Source of the DNA: Candidatus Poribacteria bacterium
Lineage (GTDB): Bacteria; Poribacteria; WGA-4E; WGA-3G
DNA length: 43,301 nucleotides
NCBI GenBank assembly: GCA_022394775.1
Contig: JAGFCB010000272.1
Location: forward strand, 1-43,301
Direction of reading: 5' to 3'
The position numbers and the translations under genes are program-made. Within the stretch, counting starts at the first letter, position 1, and every line of letters begins with the position of its first letter. The notes beneath the pieces are model-generated. The model saw only the letters and a list, made by a program, of their open reading frames with translations, did not search any database and was not told the origin of the DNA. This document shows, piece after piece, positions 24,981-31,803 of the stretch.

Positions 24981-27146
24981 CTATACTGCTTTGAGTTTTC
25001 GCCATAGGGTGGTACGACTGATCCCCAAACGTTGGGCAGCGACCTGTGGCTTCCCATCAGATGCGTCCAAAACCCGTTGGACTAATTCTCGTTCCAATGC
25101 GGCAAGTGGGTTGCTTTCCCTGAGTGCCTGCGTAACAATATCGTCTCTCGACGAAATAAGGTCGAGCGGTAGATGTTGCTTTTCAATGCTGTCGCCCTGA
25201 CATTTGACGAATGCGTGCTCTATGATATTCTCCAACTCTCGCACATTGCCAGGGTAGGTATAATCCACTAAAATTTCAAGGGCATCGGGTGAGATGCGAT
25301 GAATGGACTTTTGGGTCTGTTGATTGAATTTTTCTATGAAGTGTTCAATGAGGAGTGGAATGTCATCTTGTCTTTCGCGGAGTGGCGGCGGCGTAATCGG
25401 GACGACGTTGAGCCGGTAATATAAATCCTCACGGAAACGTCCGGCATCAATCTCTGTCTTCAGGATTCGATTTGTCGCTGCAATGACGCGGACATCTACT
25501 TTCTTTGTTTCGGTTGAACCGACCATCTCATATTCACCTTCTTGTAAGACGCGGAGCAACTTTGCTTGGGTTCCGGGACTTAACTCACCGATTTCATCAA
25601 GGAAAAGGGTGCCGCCGTCCGCAGCTGCGAATCGTCCTTCGCGCGTTGCGATGGCATCGGTAAATGCCCCCTTGACATGCCCAAAGAGTTCGCTCTCCAG
25701 CAGATTATCAACTAAACCTGCGCAATTGACGCGGATGAAGGGCTTTTTTGCCCGATCGCTATTGTAGTGGATCGCGTGAGCAATCGGTTCTTTACCTGTA
25801 CCGCTTTCGCCTTGAATCAGAACAGTCGTTTTCATGGGTGCGACGAGTTGGATTAATTCAAAAATCTCCTGCATTTTCCGGTTTTTTCCGATGAGATTTC
25901 CAAACGAATGGCGCGCCTTGAGTTGGGCACTGAGTGCCTTTACCTCCGAGAGATCACGGGCAAAACCTTGGATAAATTCCCGCTCGTCATGCGCAATTCG
26001 GACCGTGCGAATTTCCAATGGTAAGCGATTACTGTTTTTACCGAACAGCTCCGTTTGAAAAGTCATCGGGTTCTGTTGGTCGAGGTTCTTGAGCGTTTCG
26101 TGGGTGCTTCGGAATTCATCAGGAGGCATTAAGTCACGCAGGGATAGATTGACGAGTTCTTGGTGTGTGTAACCCAGCCAGGCACAGAAATTTTCGTTTA
26201 CGGTAACAAACTTTTCTGTGAGTGATGGACAGATGAAAATTGCATCGTTGGACATCTCAAAGAGCGTGCGGTATCGTTTGTTGTTTTCGGCGAGTTTGTC
26301 TGTCCAACTCCCTTTTTCAATAAGAATTGAGAGTTGCCCAGCAATGGGTTTGAGTCGCGCGATATGTGCCTCGGAGAATGCGCGGGGTTTTTCGCTCGTG
26401 AAAAAGACGACCCCAATCGGTCTACCTTGCACCTTGAGTGGAAGTGTTAGATTGGAGCGCATCCCTTCTTGAACCATGAGTTTTGTCCAGTGCGTCGGTC
26501 TTCTTGCGAGAATTTTCTTAAAATCGTCAATAATCCGTGCTTCACCTGAATTGAGGATAGGCTCAAGGCTTGACCCCTTGATTTTTGCTGAGAACCCGTT
26601 GTCCAGCAAGATTTTTCTGTTGGATTTCGTTTTGCACTGCACTAAATCACCGGAGGATTCATCAATGAGTGCGATGCCTAATCGGTTATGCGGCACTACG
26701 CGCTGAAGTCCAGTGTGGATGTTCTCAAAGACTTCATCGAGTGTCTTTCCAAGCTGAATCTGTTCAAGGATTTCATAGACCTGGTCGGCTTCGACGGTTT
26801 GGTTAAAAACAGTATCTTCGAGCGTGTTCTTTGCTGCTGCTTCAGAGCGGATTGCAATCTGAAGTGTCCCGTCCTGAATTCGGAGTGGGTAGGTTCGGAG
26901 GTTCGGCGTGGTAATAGGACATCCACTTTTCAGGTCGTATTGCCAACCGTGCCACGGGCAGGTGATGCAGTTGTCTTCCAATATTCCTTGATTGAGCGGT
27001 CCGCCTTGATGCGGACAGGTGTTATTGACAGCATAAAACGTTTCGCCTGTGTTGAAGATCGCGATGTCTTCACCGTCACATTTGACAACGATGTTCTGTC
27101 CGGGTTCAATTTCAGATGCTTCGGCAATATTAATCCACTTCACCAT
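24981..27146 (-). CDS. Rieske-GAF-PAS-sigma54 (AAA+)-Fis transcriptional activator
   Basis: A 721-residue regulator with an unusual sensor. Residues 1-100 form a Rieske [2Fe-2S] domain: C44-P-H46 and C63-P-W-H66, the exact C-x-H...C-x2-H pattern. A GAF domain follows (about 125-280), then a PAS domain (about 290-400). The AAA+ sigma54-interaction domain (about 415-650) has Walker A GESGTGKE (446-453), Walker B TLFLDEIGE (D517, E518) and the loop GAFTDA (493-498) where the usual form is GAFTGA. The C-terminus (about 680-721) is a Fis-type helix-turn-helix. The iron-sulfur cluster would let it sense redox state or oxygen. The ATG has GGAGGG 4 nt upstream. It stands between a divergent VOC gene with a sigma54 promoter and three PhyH oxygenases. 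Confidence 0.92.
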   Translation of the reverse strand: MVKWINIAEASEIEPGQNIVVKCDGEDIAIFNTGETFYAVNNTCPHQGGPLNQGILEDNCITCPWHGWQYDLKSGCPITTPNLRTYPLRIQDGTLQIAIRSEAAAKNTLEDTVFNQTVEADQVYEILEQIQLGKTLDEVFENIHTGLQRVVPHNRLGIALIDESSGDLVQCKTKSNRKILLDNGFSAKIKGSSLEPILNSGEARIIDDFKKILARRPTHWTKLMVQEGMRSNLTLPLKVQGRPIGVVFFTSEKPRAFSEAHIARLKPIAGQLSILIEKGSWTDKLAENNKRYRTLFEMSNDAIFICPSLTEKFVTVNENFCAWLGYTHQELVNLSLRDLMPPDEFRSTHETLKNLDQQNPMTFQTELFGKNSNRLPLEIRTVRIAHDEREFIQGFARDLSEVKALSAQLKARHSFGNLIGKNRKMQEIFELIQLVAPMKTTVLIQGESGTGKEPIAHAIHYNSDRAKKPFIRVNCAGLVDNLLESELFGHVKGAFTDAIATREGRFAAADGGTLFLDEIGELSPGTQAKLLRVLQEGEYEMVGSTETKKVDVRVIAATNRILKTEIDAGRFREDLYYRLNVVPITPPPLRERQDDIPLLIEHFIEKFNQQTQKSIHRISPDALEILVDYTYPGNVRELENIIEHAFVKCQGDSIEKQHLPLDLISSRDDIVTQALRESNPLAALERELVQRVLDASDGKPQVAAQRLGISRTTLWRKLKAV

Positions 27147-27188
27147 TTTCCCTCCACGCGCACACAGGATTTGTGACCTATGGGTTAA

Positions 27189-27217
27189 AGATTATCATAT
27201 AGTGAGGCGGATGTCAA
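27189..27217 (-). promoter_or_regulatory. Probable sigma70 promoter of the regulator gene
   Basis: Minus strand: TTGACA (27217-27212), 17-bp spacer, TAATCT (27194-27189); an alternative -10 is GATAAT (27196-27191) at 15 bp. The two nearest TTTCA-N4-TGAAA palindromes lie directly upstream of the -35 box, so autoregulation is possible. Confidence 0.5.
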
Positions 27218-27225
27218 GAATTTTG

Positions 27226-27315
27226 TTTCATAAATGAAAACTGTTTCATTTGTGAAATAACCTTTATTTCTGAGCGCCCCAAGCAATTCGTTCGGGTGTT
27301 GTTTCATATCTGAAA
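27226..27315. promoter_or_regulatory. Three palindromic operator-like sites, TTTCA-N4-TGAAA
   Basis: Three 14-bp palindromes of the same form: TTTCATAAATGAAA (27226-27239), TTTCATTTGTGAAA (27244-27257) and TTTCATATCTGAAA (27302-27315). The arms are identical, the 4-bp centres differ. They lie between the divergent regulator and VOC genes, with centres about 148, 130 and 72 bp upstream of the VOC transcription start expected from the sigma54 promoter, the normal range for enhancer sites. The Fis-type domain of the regulator is the likely binder. Confidence 0.75.
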
Positions 27316-27371
27316 TTTCGTTTTAACCCATAAAACGTTGATATATCTCGGTTGTATGAGTTCTGAACATT

Positions 27372-27387
27372 TGGCACGAAACTTGCA
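27372..27387 (+). promoter_or_regulatory. Sigma54 (-24/-12) promoter for the VOC gene
   Basis: TGGCACGAAACTTGCA: TGGCAC, 5 bp, TTGCA, with the essential GG (27373-27374) and GC (27385-27386) separated by exactly 10 bp. This is the full consensus. It points at the VOC gene, whose ATG is 215 bp downstream, and lies beside the gene for a sigma54 activator. Confidence 0.85.
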
Positions 27388-27472
27388 ATGCTATTAACGT
27401 GAGTTTCGTATTTGTAGTGCAAACTTTTATGGTAAACCAGAAAAACAAATAGACATTCGCCCCGCCCTGGTA

Positions 27473-27493
27473 GGCGAGGTTTCTAACCTCGCC
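27473..27493. repeat. Dispersed palindrome GGCGAGGTT, copy 2
   Basis: Arms GGCGAGGTT (27473-27481) and AACCTCGCC (27485-27493) with a TCT loop; related to 6382-6404. It lies in the predicted leader of the VOC transcript and would form a hairpin in the RNA. Confidence 0.65.
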
Positions 27494-27601
27494 GGTGCGG
27501 AGTGTCCAATTAATTCTAAGCTTTACCATAGTTTGCGGACCCAGAAGCACAGGCTAACAGTCTATGCTACAACAACTACCACATCTCAGGAGGATCTAAA
27601 A

Positions 27602-28012
27602 ATGAGCCGCTATCTTGAACATGCCAACATGACCGTGAATGACCTTGAAAAAGCGATCGATTTCCTAACAACTGCCTTTCCAGATTTTCGAGTCAGGGGC
27701 GGTGGTGAGAATGCGAACGGAACGAAATGGTGTCATCTTGGGACTGACAATTTTTACATTGCCTTGTCAGACCGCAAGCACCGCTTCACGGGCGATCGTA
27801 AGGGAAGTTATGTGAATCATCTCGGTTTTGCTGTTGATGATGCTGAAGGTATCCGAGAACGTTTGATGGCTGCCGGATATAAAGAAGGATATAAAGTTGG
27901 ACCGCATCCCTACCGAAAACGCATCTATTTCATTGATGCGGACGGTTTTGAATGGGAGTTCGTCGAATACTTCACGGATGATCCGGCGAAACGGAACGAT
28001 TATTCACAGTAA
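27602..28012 (+). CDS. VOC-fold (glyoxalase/dioxygenase-type) protein
   Basis: A 136-residue single-domain protein of the vicinal-oxygen-chelate superfamily. It starts MSRYLEHANMTVNDLEKAIDFL, the first beta-alpha-beta unit, and has YVNHLGFAVDDAEGIRERL and YFIDADGFEWEFVEY, the second unit and the metal-binding end. H7, H73 and E119 (or E122) are the likely metal ligands. Members include glyoxalase I, dioxygenases and resistance proteins, so the reaction is open. The ATG at 27602 has AGGAGG 8 nt upstream. The gene is divergent from the Rieske-type activator, has a consensus sigma54 promoter and upstream palindromes, and ends with a strong terminator, so it is a single-gene target of that regulator. 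Confidence 0.88.
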   Translation: MSRYLEHANMTVNDLEKAIDFLTTAFPDFRVRGGGENANGTKWCHLGTDNFYIALSDRKHRFTGDRKGSYVNHLGFAVDDAEGIRERLMAAGYKEGYKVGPHPYRKRIYFIDADGFEWEFVEYFTDDPAKRNDYSQ

Positions 28013-28050
28013 AAATAGATTCCGTTCCGGACGCAATACCTGATAAAGTG

Positions 28051-28095
28051 AAACTTGTAGGGCTAAAGCATAGTGTTTGCCCTACAAGTTTTTTT
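28051..28095 (+). terminator. Intrinsic terminator after the VOC gene
   Basis: A 13-bp stem (28051-28063 with 28079-28091), 15-nt loop, followed by a run of T (28089-28095). It lies 38 bp after the stop codon. From here to 28203 nothing else could be supported. Confidence 0.85.
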
Positions 28096-28203
28096 GCCGC
28101 ATTAGATGTAGGGACGCGTGTCACGGGATGATGCACAGTACCCCGCTATACAAAACGTTTGCCTACACAGACAACTCGTCCATATCTGTTCTTTCATTTA
28201 CTC

Positions 28204-28755
28204 CTAATTTTCAAGATTATTCCCAATTAGGGCGACAATCATTCCTATCGTAGTGAAAAGTCCATATCCCCCTACTGTGTATCGCCCTCTCAGCTGTCGG
28301 GTTCTTGTCTTGTAGACATCTGTGTAAACATCAATATATTGAGGCGATTTCCCGAGAAGACGCTCGGGAGGTGGTGTGATATTAACCGCCCTGATCGGGA
28401 CTAAGGTACCAAATGTCATGCCAACACATCCTCCAACATATCCTCCACATACTGCCCCCTTACTGAGGGTGATGAGACCTGATCCTGATACTTCTGGTGA
28501 GAAGGCATGACCGATAACACCTCCCGCGATCATAGTGAGAATAGCACCAAAGGGGGCAGCAAAACCGACACCGGTCCATAACAGCTTATTCACATCAGCC
28601 TCAGCATCCCGCTTGGCTTGAGCCTCTGCTCGACTTTGTTTTCTCTCAACTTCAGGCTTTGTTGGGCGCGGGCCTCTTCCAAAGACAGCGTGGCTGCTGA
28701 AGGTTAGCAATACCACGAGAAGCACTAAAATATGAAACGTTGAACGTCCAGTCAT
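28204..28755 (-). CDS. Small secreted or membrane protein, unknown function
   Basis: About 183 residues. The ATG at 28755 is chosen because AAGGAA lies 6 nt before it and because the longer frame to 28839 runs into the terminator hairpin of the preceding gene. A signal peptide (FHILVLLVVLLTFSSHAVFG, about 7-26) is followed by a charged helix rich in K, R, E and A (35-54), then three glycine-rich hydrophobic segments (about 58-85, 92-120 and 160-180). I recognise no family. It is the last gene of the minus-strand surface-protein block, 107 bp after the first modular protein, so it may be an accessory component of that block. Confidence 0.65.
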   Translation of the reverse strand: MTGRSTFHILVLLVVLLTFSSHAVFGRGPRPTKPEVERKQSRAEAQAKRDAEADVNKLLWTGVGFAAPFGAILTMIAGGVIGHAFSPEVSGSGLITLSKGAVCGGYVGGCVGMTFGTLVPIRAVNITPPPERLLGKSPQYIDVYTDVYKTRTRQLRGRYTVGGYGLFTTIGMIVALIGNNLEN

Positions 28756-28805
28756 TCTGTTTCCTTTCATTCGTTTTCTATGAAAATGTAGAGTCAAGTT
28801 ATTGA

Positions 28806-28847
28806 ATGATAGGTTGGAAACTTGTTTTTCTCCTTCCAACCTATCAT
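28806..28847 (-). terminator. 14-bp hairpin after the first surface-protein gene
   Basis: A perfect 14-bp stem (28806-28819 with 28834-28847), 14-nt loop, 15 bp past the stop at 28863. No U-run follows. Equivalent hairpins follow the stops of the three sister genes. Confidence 0.5.
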
Positions 28848-28862
28848 GTTTCGTGATATTGC

Positions 28863-31697
28863 TTACTTCCGTATCAACATCTTGCGGGTAGCAGAAAAAT
28901 CGCCTGCGGTAAGCGTATAGAAATAGACACCACTCGCGACCTTTTCACCGAATGCGTTTTTGCCATCCCAATACGCCGCACGACTGTGGTTCTGATACAT
29001 CCCTGCGGTTTGATGTCCAAGCGACAACATTCGCACCAATGTGCCGTTCACAGCATAGATGTGCAGTGTAACATCCGCATCTTTTGCTAAGTGGTAGGGT
29101 ATCCATGTCTCAGGATTGAACGGGTTCGGATAGTTGGCAAGCAATGCCGTCTGTTTCGGTGTGAGTGTTGTGAGGAGTTGTTGTAAGAACAGGATGCCGC
29201 GTTGTGACGTTGCATCTGTGATGCCCAATTGCTGTGCAGCGGATAACCACTGTTTAACCTCTGTAGCCGTAAGCATTTCTAAGGTGTTCGGATGCAGCGC
29301 AGGTGCGGCAGCACTTGTACCCAATGCGCCAGCGACAAGGACGAGATCGGCGATGTTGACGATACCGTCGTCGTTGACATCTGCCGCATTCTGCCCGGTC
29401 TCGCCCAATGCGCCAGCGACCAAGACGAGATCCGCGATGTTAACAGTGCCATCCGCGTTCACATCACCTTTGAGTCCCGTTGATTCAGTTATCTCTCCGT
29501 TTTCAATCCGAGGGACAAATGTTTCCCCAGCACTGTTTGTAAGCAGCACATCAGATAACATCAAGGTGGATGCCTTCGCTGCGACAACTTCAAATGTGAG
29601 TGTAGCCAGGATTCCATCTCCATTACTTTCGCCAGCGAGAGATGCTGCGTTGAGTTTAACCAAATTGCCCTCCACTTTCGGATCGACAAAGAACGCACCA
29701 GCAGGCAGAAAATCGCCATTCGCACCTGAAACATAACCCAGGGCAGTTTCGTCAAACTGGACAGTTGTTTGATAACCTGCGACTGATTCGCCATCTGTGA
29801 TGTTCAGACGAACCTCTAACTGTGCCCCGACAGCAGGTGATGCAACTGAGGCGGGCGAGATACTGACTACAGCATCGGTAGTTGCCGATGTTTCTGGCGT
29901 AGTGGAGGAAAACTCATTTCCACTCGTTGAGGTGGTGAGGGCAATACCTCTAAGGCCTGTCAATCCTGTGACGACATCTTCGACGTTTGCGCCGTCAAGG
30001 TCTGCACGCCGAATCCTGCTCCCGTGTGACCAATATATCTTACCGCCTGACACATCTAAGGCAATGTCACCATAGCCGACTCCGCTGACAATATTTTTAA
30101 TCTTTGTTCCATCAAGGTTTGCACGCTGAATCTTACCTGTACGTCCCACGCGCCAGTACATCTTACCCGCTGACACATCTAAGTCAATATCAGTGGGCTC
30201 TGCCCTTTCTGTACGTGTGATGAGATCTTCGACGTTTGCGCCGTCAAGGTCTGCACGCCGAATATAAATCTGACCATAGCGATAAGTCCAATATACCTTA
30301 CCTCCTGACACATCTACTGCAAGATCAAGTGGATCATCTGACAATCCGGTGATGATATCTTCAACGTCTGCGCCATCAAGGTCCGCACGTTGAATTTTAT
30401 TCTGCTCTTGGCTCAGCCAGTATATCTTACCGCCTGACACATCTAAATAAATCCTAACAGATTCAAATGCTCCTGTGACCAATTGGATGTCTGTTCCATC
30501 AAGATTTGCACGTTTAATAGTAGTTCTACTACTCCAGTATATCTTACCTCCTGACGTATCTATAGCAATATCGCCGGGGGATTCTGACAAGGTGACGACA
30601 TCTTGGTGTCGTCCATTAGCAAGGTCCATCCTACGGATGATGTAGGAGTGGTTGTCTATTTCCTCTGCCCAGTAAATTGTTGGTCCTCCTTCATCTCGGA
30701 TGAGGAGTTTTGCAATGTCTAAATCCACATCTGGATTCGCATCCAGATACGCGATAAGTGGATCCGTATCCTGATGCCAAATTGGATTTCCCTCAAGATA
30801 TAACTTTTTAAGAGATTTTAATCCAAGAAGAGGTGTGACATCGCTGATGTCATTATGACTAAGATTTAATTCCACTAACTGTGGGAGTTGTGCGAGAGGC
30901 GTGACATCGCTGATGTTATTATGACTAAGGTTTAAATATGTCAACTGTGAGAGTTGGGCAAGAGGTGTGACGTCGCTGATGTCATTATACGTAGCGGATA
31001 AATCTGTCAGTTGGGTTGCATGTTCCAAGCCTGTAAGGTCAGTTATTCTAGCTTGGTGTAAGTTCAACTCTGTCAGTTTTACCAATGCTGCTTCAGGGAT
31101 TTTGAGAAGGACAATGTGTTCACCTTTAGTATCAAGTTTCAGTGTGTCGCGTACCCTTTTTGCTAAATTAGCATCAACAAAGTCAACACTGGGATTCGTT
31201 AAGTGAGTTGTCCCTTCAACAATATCAGACCACGGATCTGGAGCCGGAGGATTCTGAGCACATTCGGGTAGGTTGGTATCCCGGTGGCGTGCTTCATAAG
31301 TGATTCCAGGCTCAAGATCTGTGAAGATAGCTTTGATATTAAAAGTGTCATCCAGATAATAACCAGAAAATGGCCATGCCTGAGCTATGTATTTAGCCCA
31401 AGCAGACACATCAGGGTCGCCAGCGATTTCAGATCTGCTGCCGTGTTTAATAACTACACATTTTGAAATCCATTCACCTGTCGGCGTTTTGCGACGTAAC
31501 TGGATCTGATAGGCGTTTTCATCAACGCCTTCGTCAAGCGTAATCTGAAACCTGACGACAAGAGATGTGATGGTTTCGCCCGGTGTAACGGTGGGTGCGT
31601 CGACCTGTCCGTAGCTTATACTTTGCGAACCATATACGAAAAGCATGACCGCGAAAATTGAGACAATTAGATTTCGATTTATAACTTGCGTTTTCAT
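28863..31697 (-). CDS. Modular surface protein: Fn3-like, LRR, YWTD propeller, cohesin, dockerin, sorting tail
   Basis: About 944 residues; the ATG at 31697 is preferred over TTG at 31703 because GGAG lies 6 nt upstream and the signal peptide (NRNLIVSIFAVMLFVYGSQ) follows. Order: Fn3-like region (35-165), a short LRR block with ISDVTPLAQL repeats (170-310), six YWTD-type beta-propeller repeats of the form ANLDGT...GKIYW (330-600), a cohesin-type domain (VSISPASVASPAV onward, 620-750), a dockerin with two calcium loops (GDVNADGTVNIADLV, 755-810) and a C-terminal NYPNPFNPETWIPYHL...TRKMLIRK tail of the type IX-like or FlgD-like fold (855-944). It is probably exported and anchored at the surface to bind partners. 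A sister with the same architecture is at 33989. Confidence 0.88.
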   Translation of the reverse strand: MKTQVINRNLIVSIFAVMLFVYGSQSISYGQVDAPTVTPGETITSLVVRFQITLDEGVDENAYQIQLRRKTPTGEWISKCVVIKHGSRSEIAGDPDVSAWAKYIAQAWPFSGYYLDDTFNIKAIFTDLEPGITYEARHRDTNLPECAQNPPAPDPWSDIVEGTTHLTNPSVDFVDANLAKRVRDTLKLDTKGEHIVLLKIPEAALVKLTELNLHQARITDLTGLEHATQLTDLSATYNDISDVTPLAQLSQLTYLNLSHNNISDVTPLAQLPQLVELNLSHNDISDVTPLLGLKSLKKLYLEGNPIWHQDTDPLIAYLDANPDVDLDIAKLLIRDEGGPTIYWAEEIDNHSYIIRRMDLANGRHQDVVTLSESPGDIAIDTSGGKIYWSSRTTIKRANLDGTDIQLVTGAFESVRIYLDVSGGKIYWLSQEQNKIQRADLDGADVEDIITGLSDDPLDLAVDVSGGKVYWTYRYGQIYIRRADLDGANVEDLITRTERAEPTDIDLDVSAGKMYWRVGRTGKIQRANLDGTKIKNIVSGVGYGDIALDVSGGKIYWSHGSRIRRADLDGANVEDVVTGLTGLRGIALTTSTSGNEFSSTTPETSATTDAVVSISPASVASPAVGAQLEVRLNITDGESVAGYQTTVQFDETALGYVSGANGDFLPAGAFFVDPKVEGNLVKLNAASLAGESNGDGILATLTFEVVAAKASTLMLSDVLLTNSAGETFVPRIENGEITESTGLKGDVNADGTVNIADLVLVAGALGETGQNAADVNDDGIVNIADLVLVAGALGTSAAAPALHPNTLEMLTATEVKQWLSAAQQLGITDATSQRGILFLQQLLTTLTPKQTALLANYPNPFNPETWIPYHLAKDADVTLHIYAVNGTLVRMLSLGHQTAGMYQNHSRAAYWDGKNAFGEKVASGVYFYTLTAGDFSATRKMLIRK

Positions 31698-31750
31698 GAT
31701 CAACTCCTTTTATTGATTTTCGATTGTGATGTGCAGTCAAATTATTGGCT

Positions 31751-31776
31751 GGAAGGGCATTATCTTCCACCCTTCC
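31751..31776 (-). terminator. Hairpin after the WD40 surface-protein gene
   Basis: GGAAGGG (31751-31757) pairs with CCCTTCC (31770-31776), 28 bp past the stop at 31804. Same family as 36823-36850. Confidence 0.45.
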
Positions 31777-31803
31777 GATCCTATTCTTGCTATCCTCCAA
31801 GTG

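Noticed and set aside
28756..28839. Longer N-terminus for the small secreted protein, starting at 28839
   Set aside because: It would begin inside the terminator hairpin of the upstream gene; the ATG at 28755 has a ribosome site and is followed by a signal peptide.
29134..29736. Long plus-strand open frames inside the surface-protein genes (also 32075-32653 and 34281-34838)
   Set aside because: They are antisense to the repeated cohesin-dockerin module, have the same sequence in each copy, low-complexity composition and no ribosome site; they are shadows of the real coding strand.
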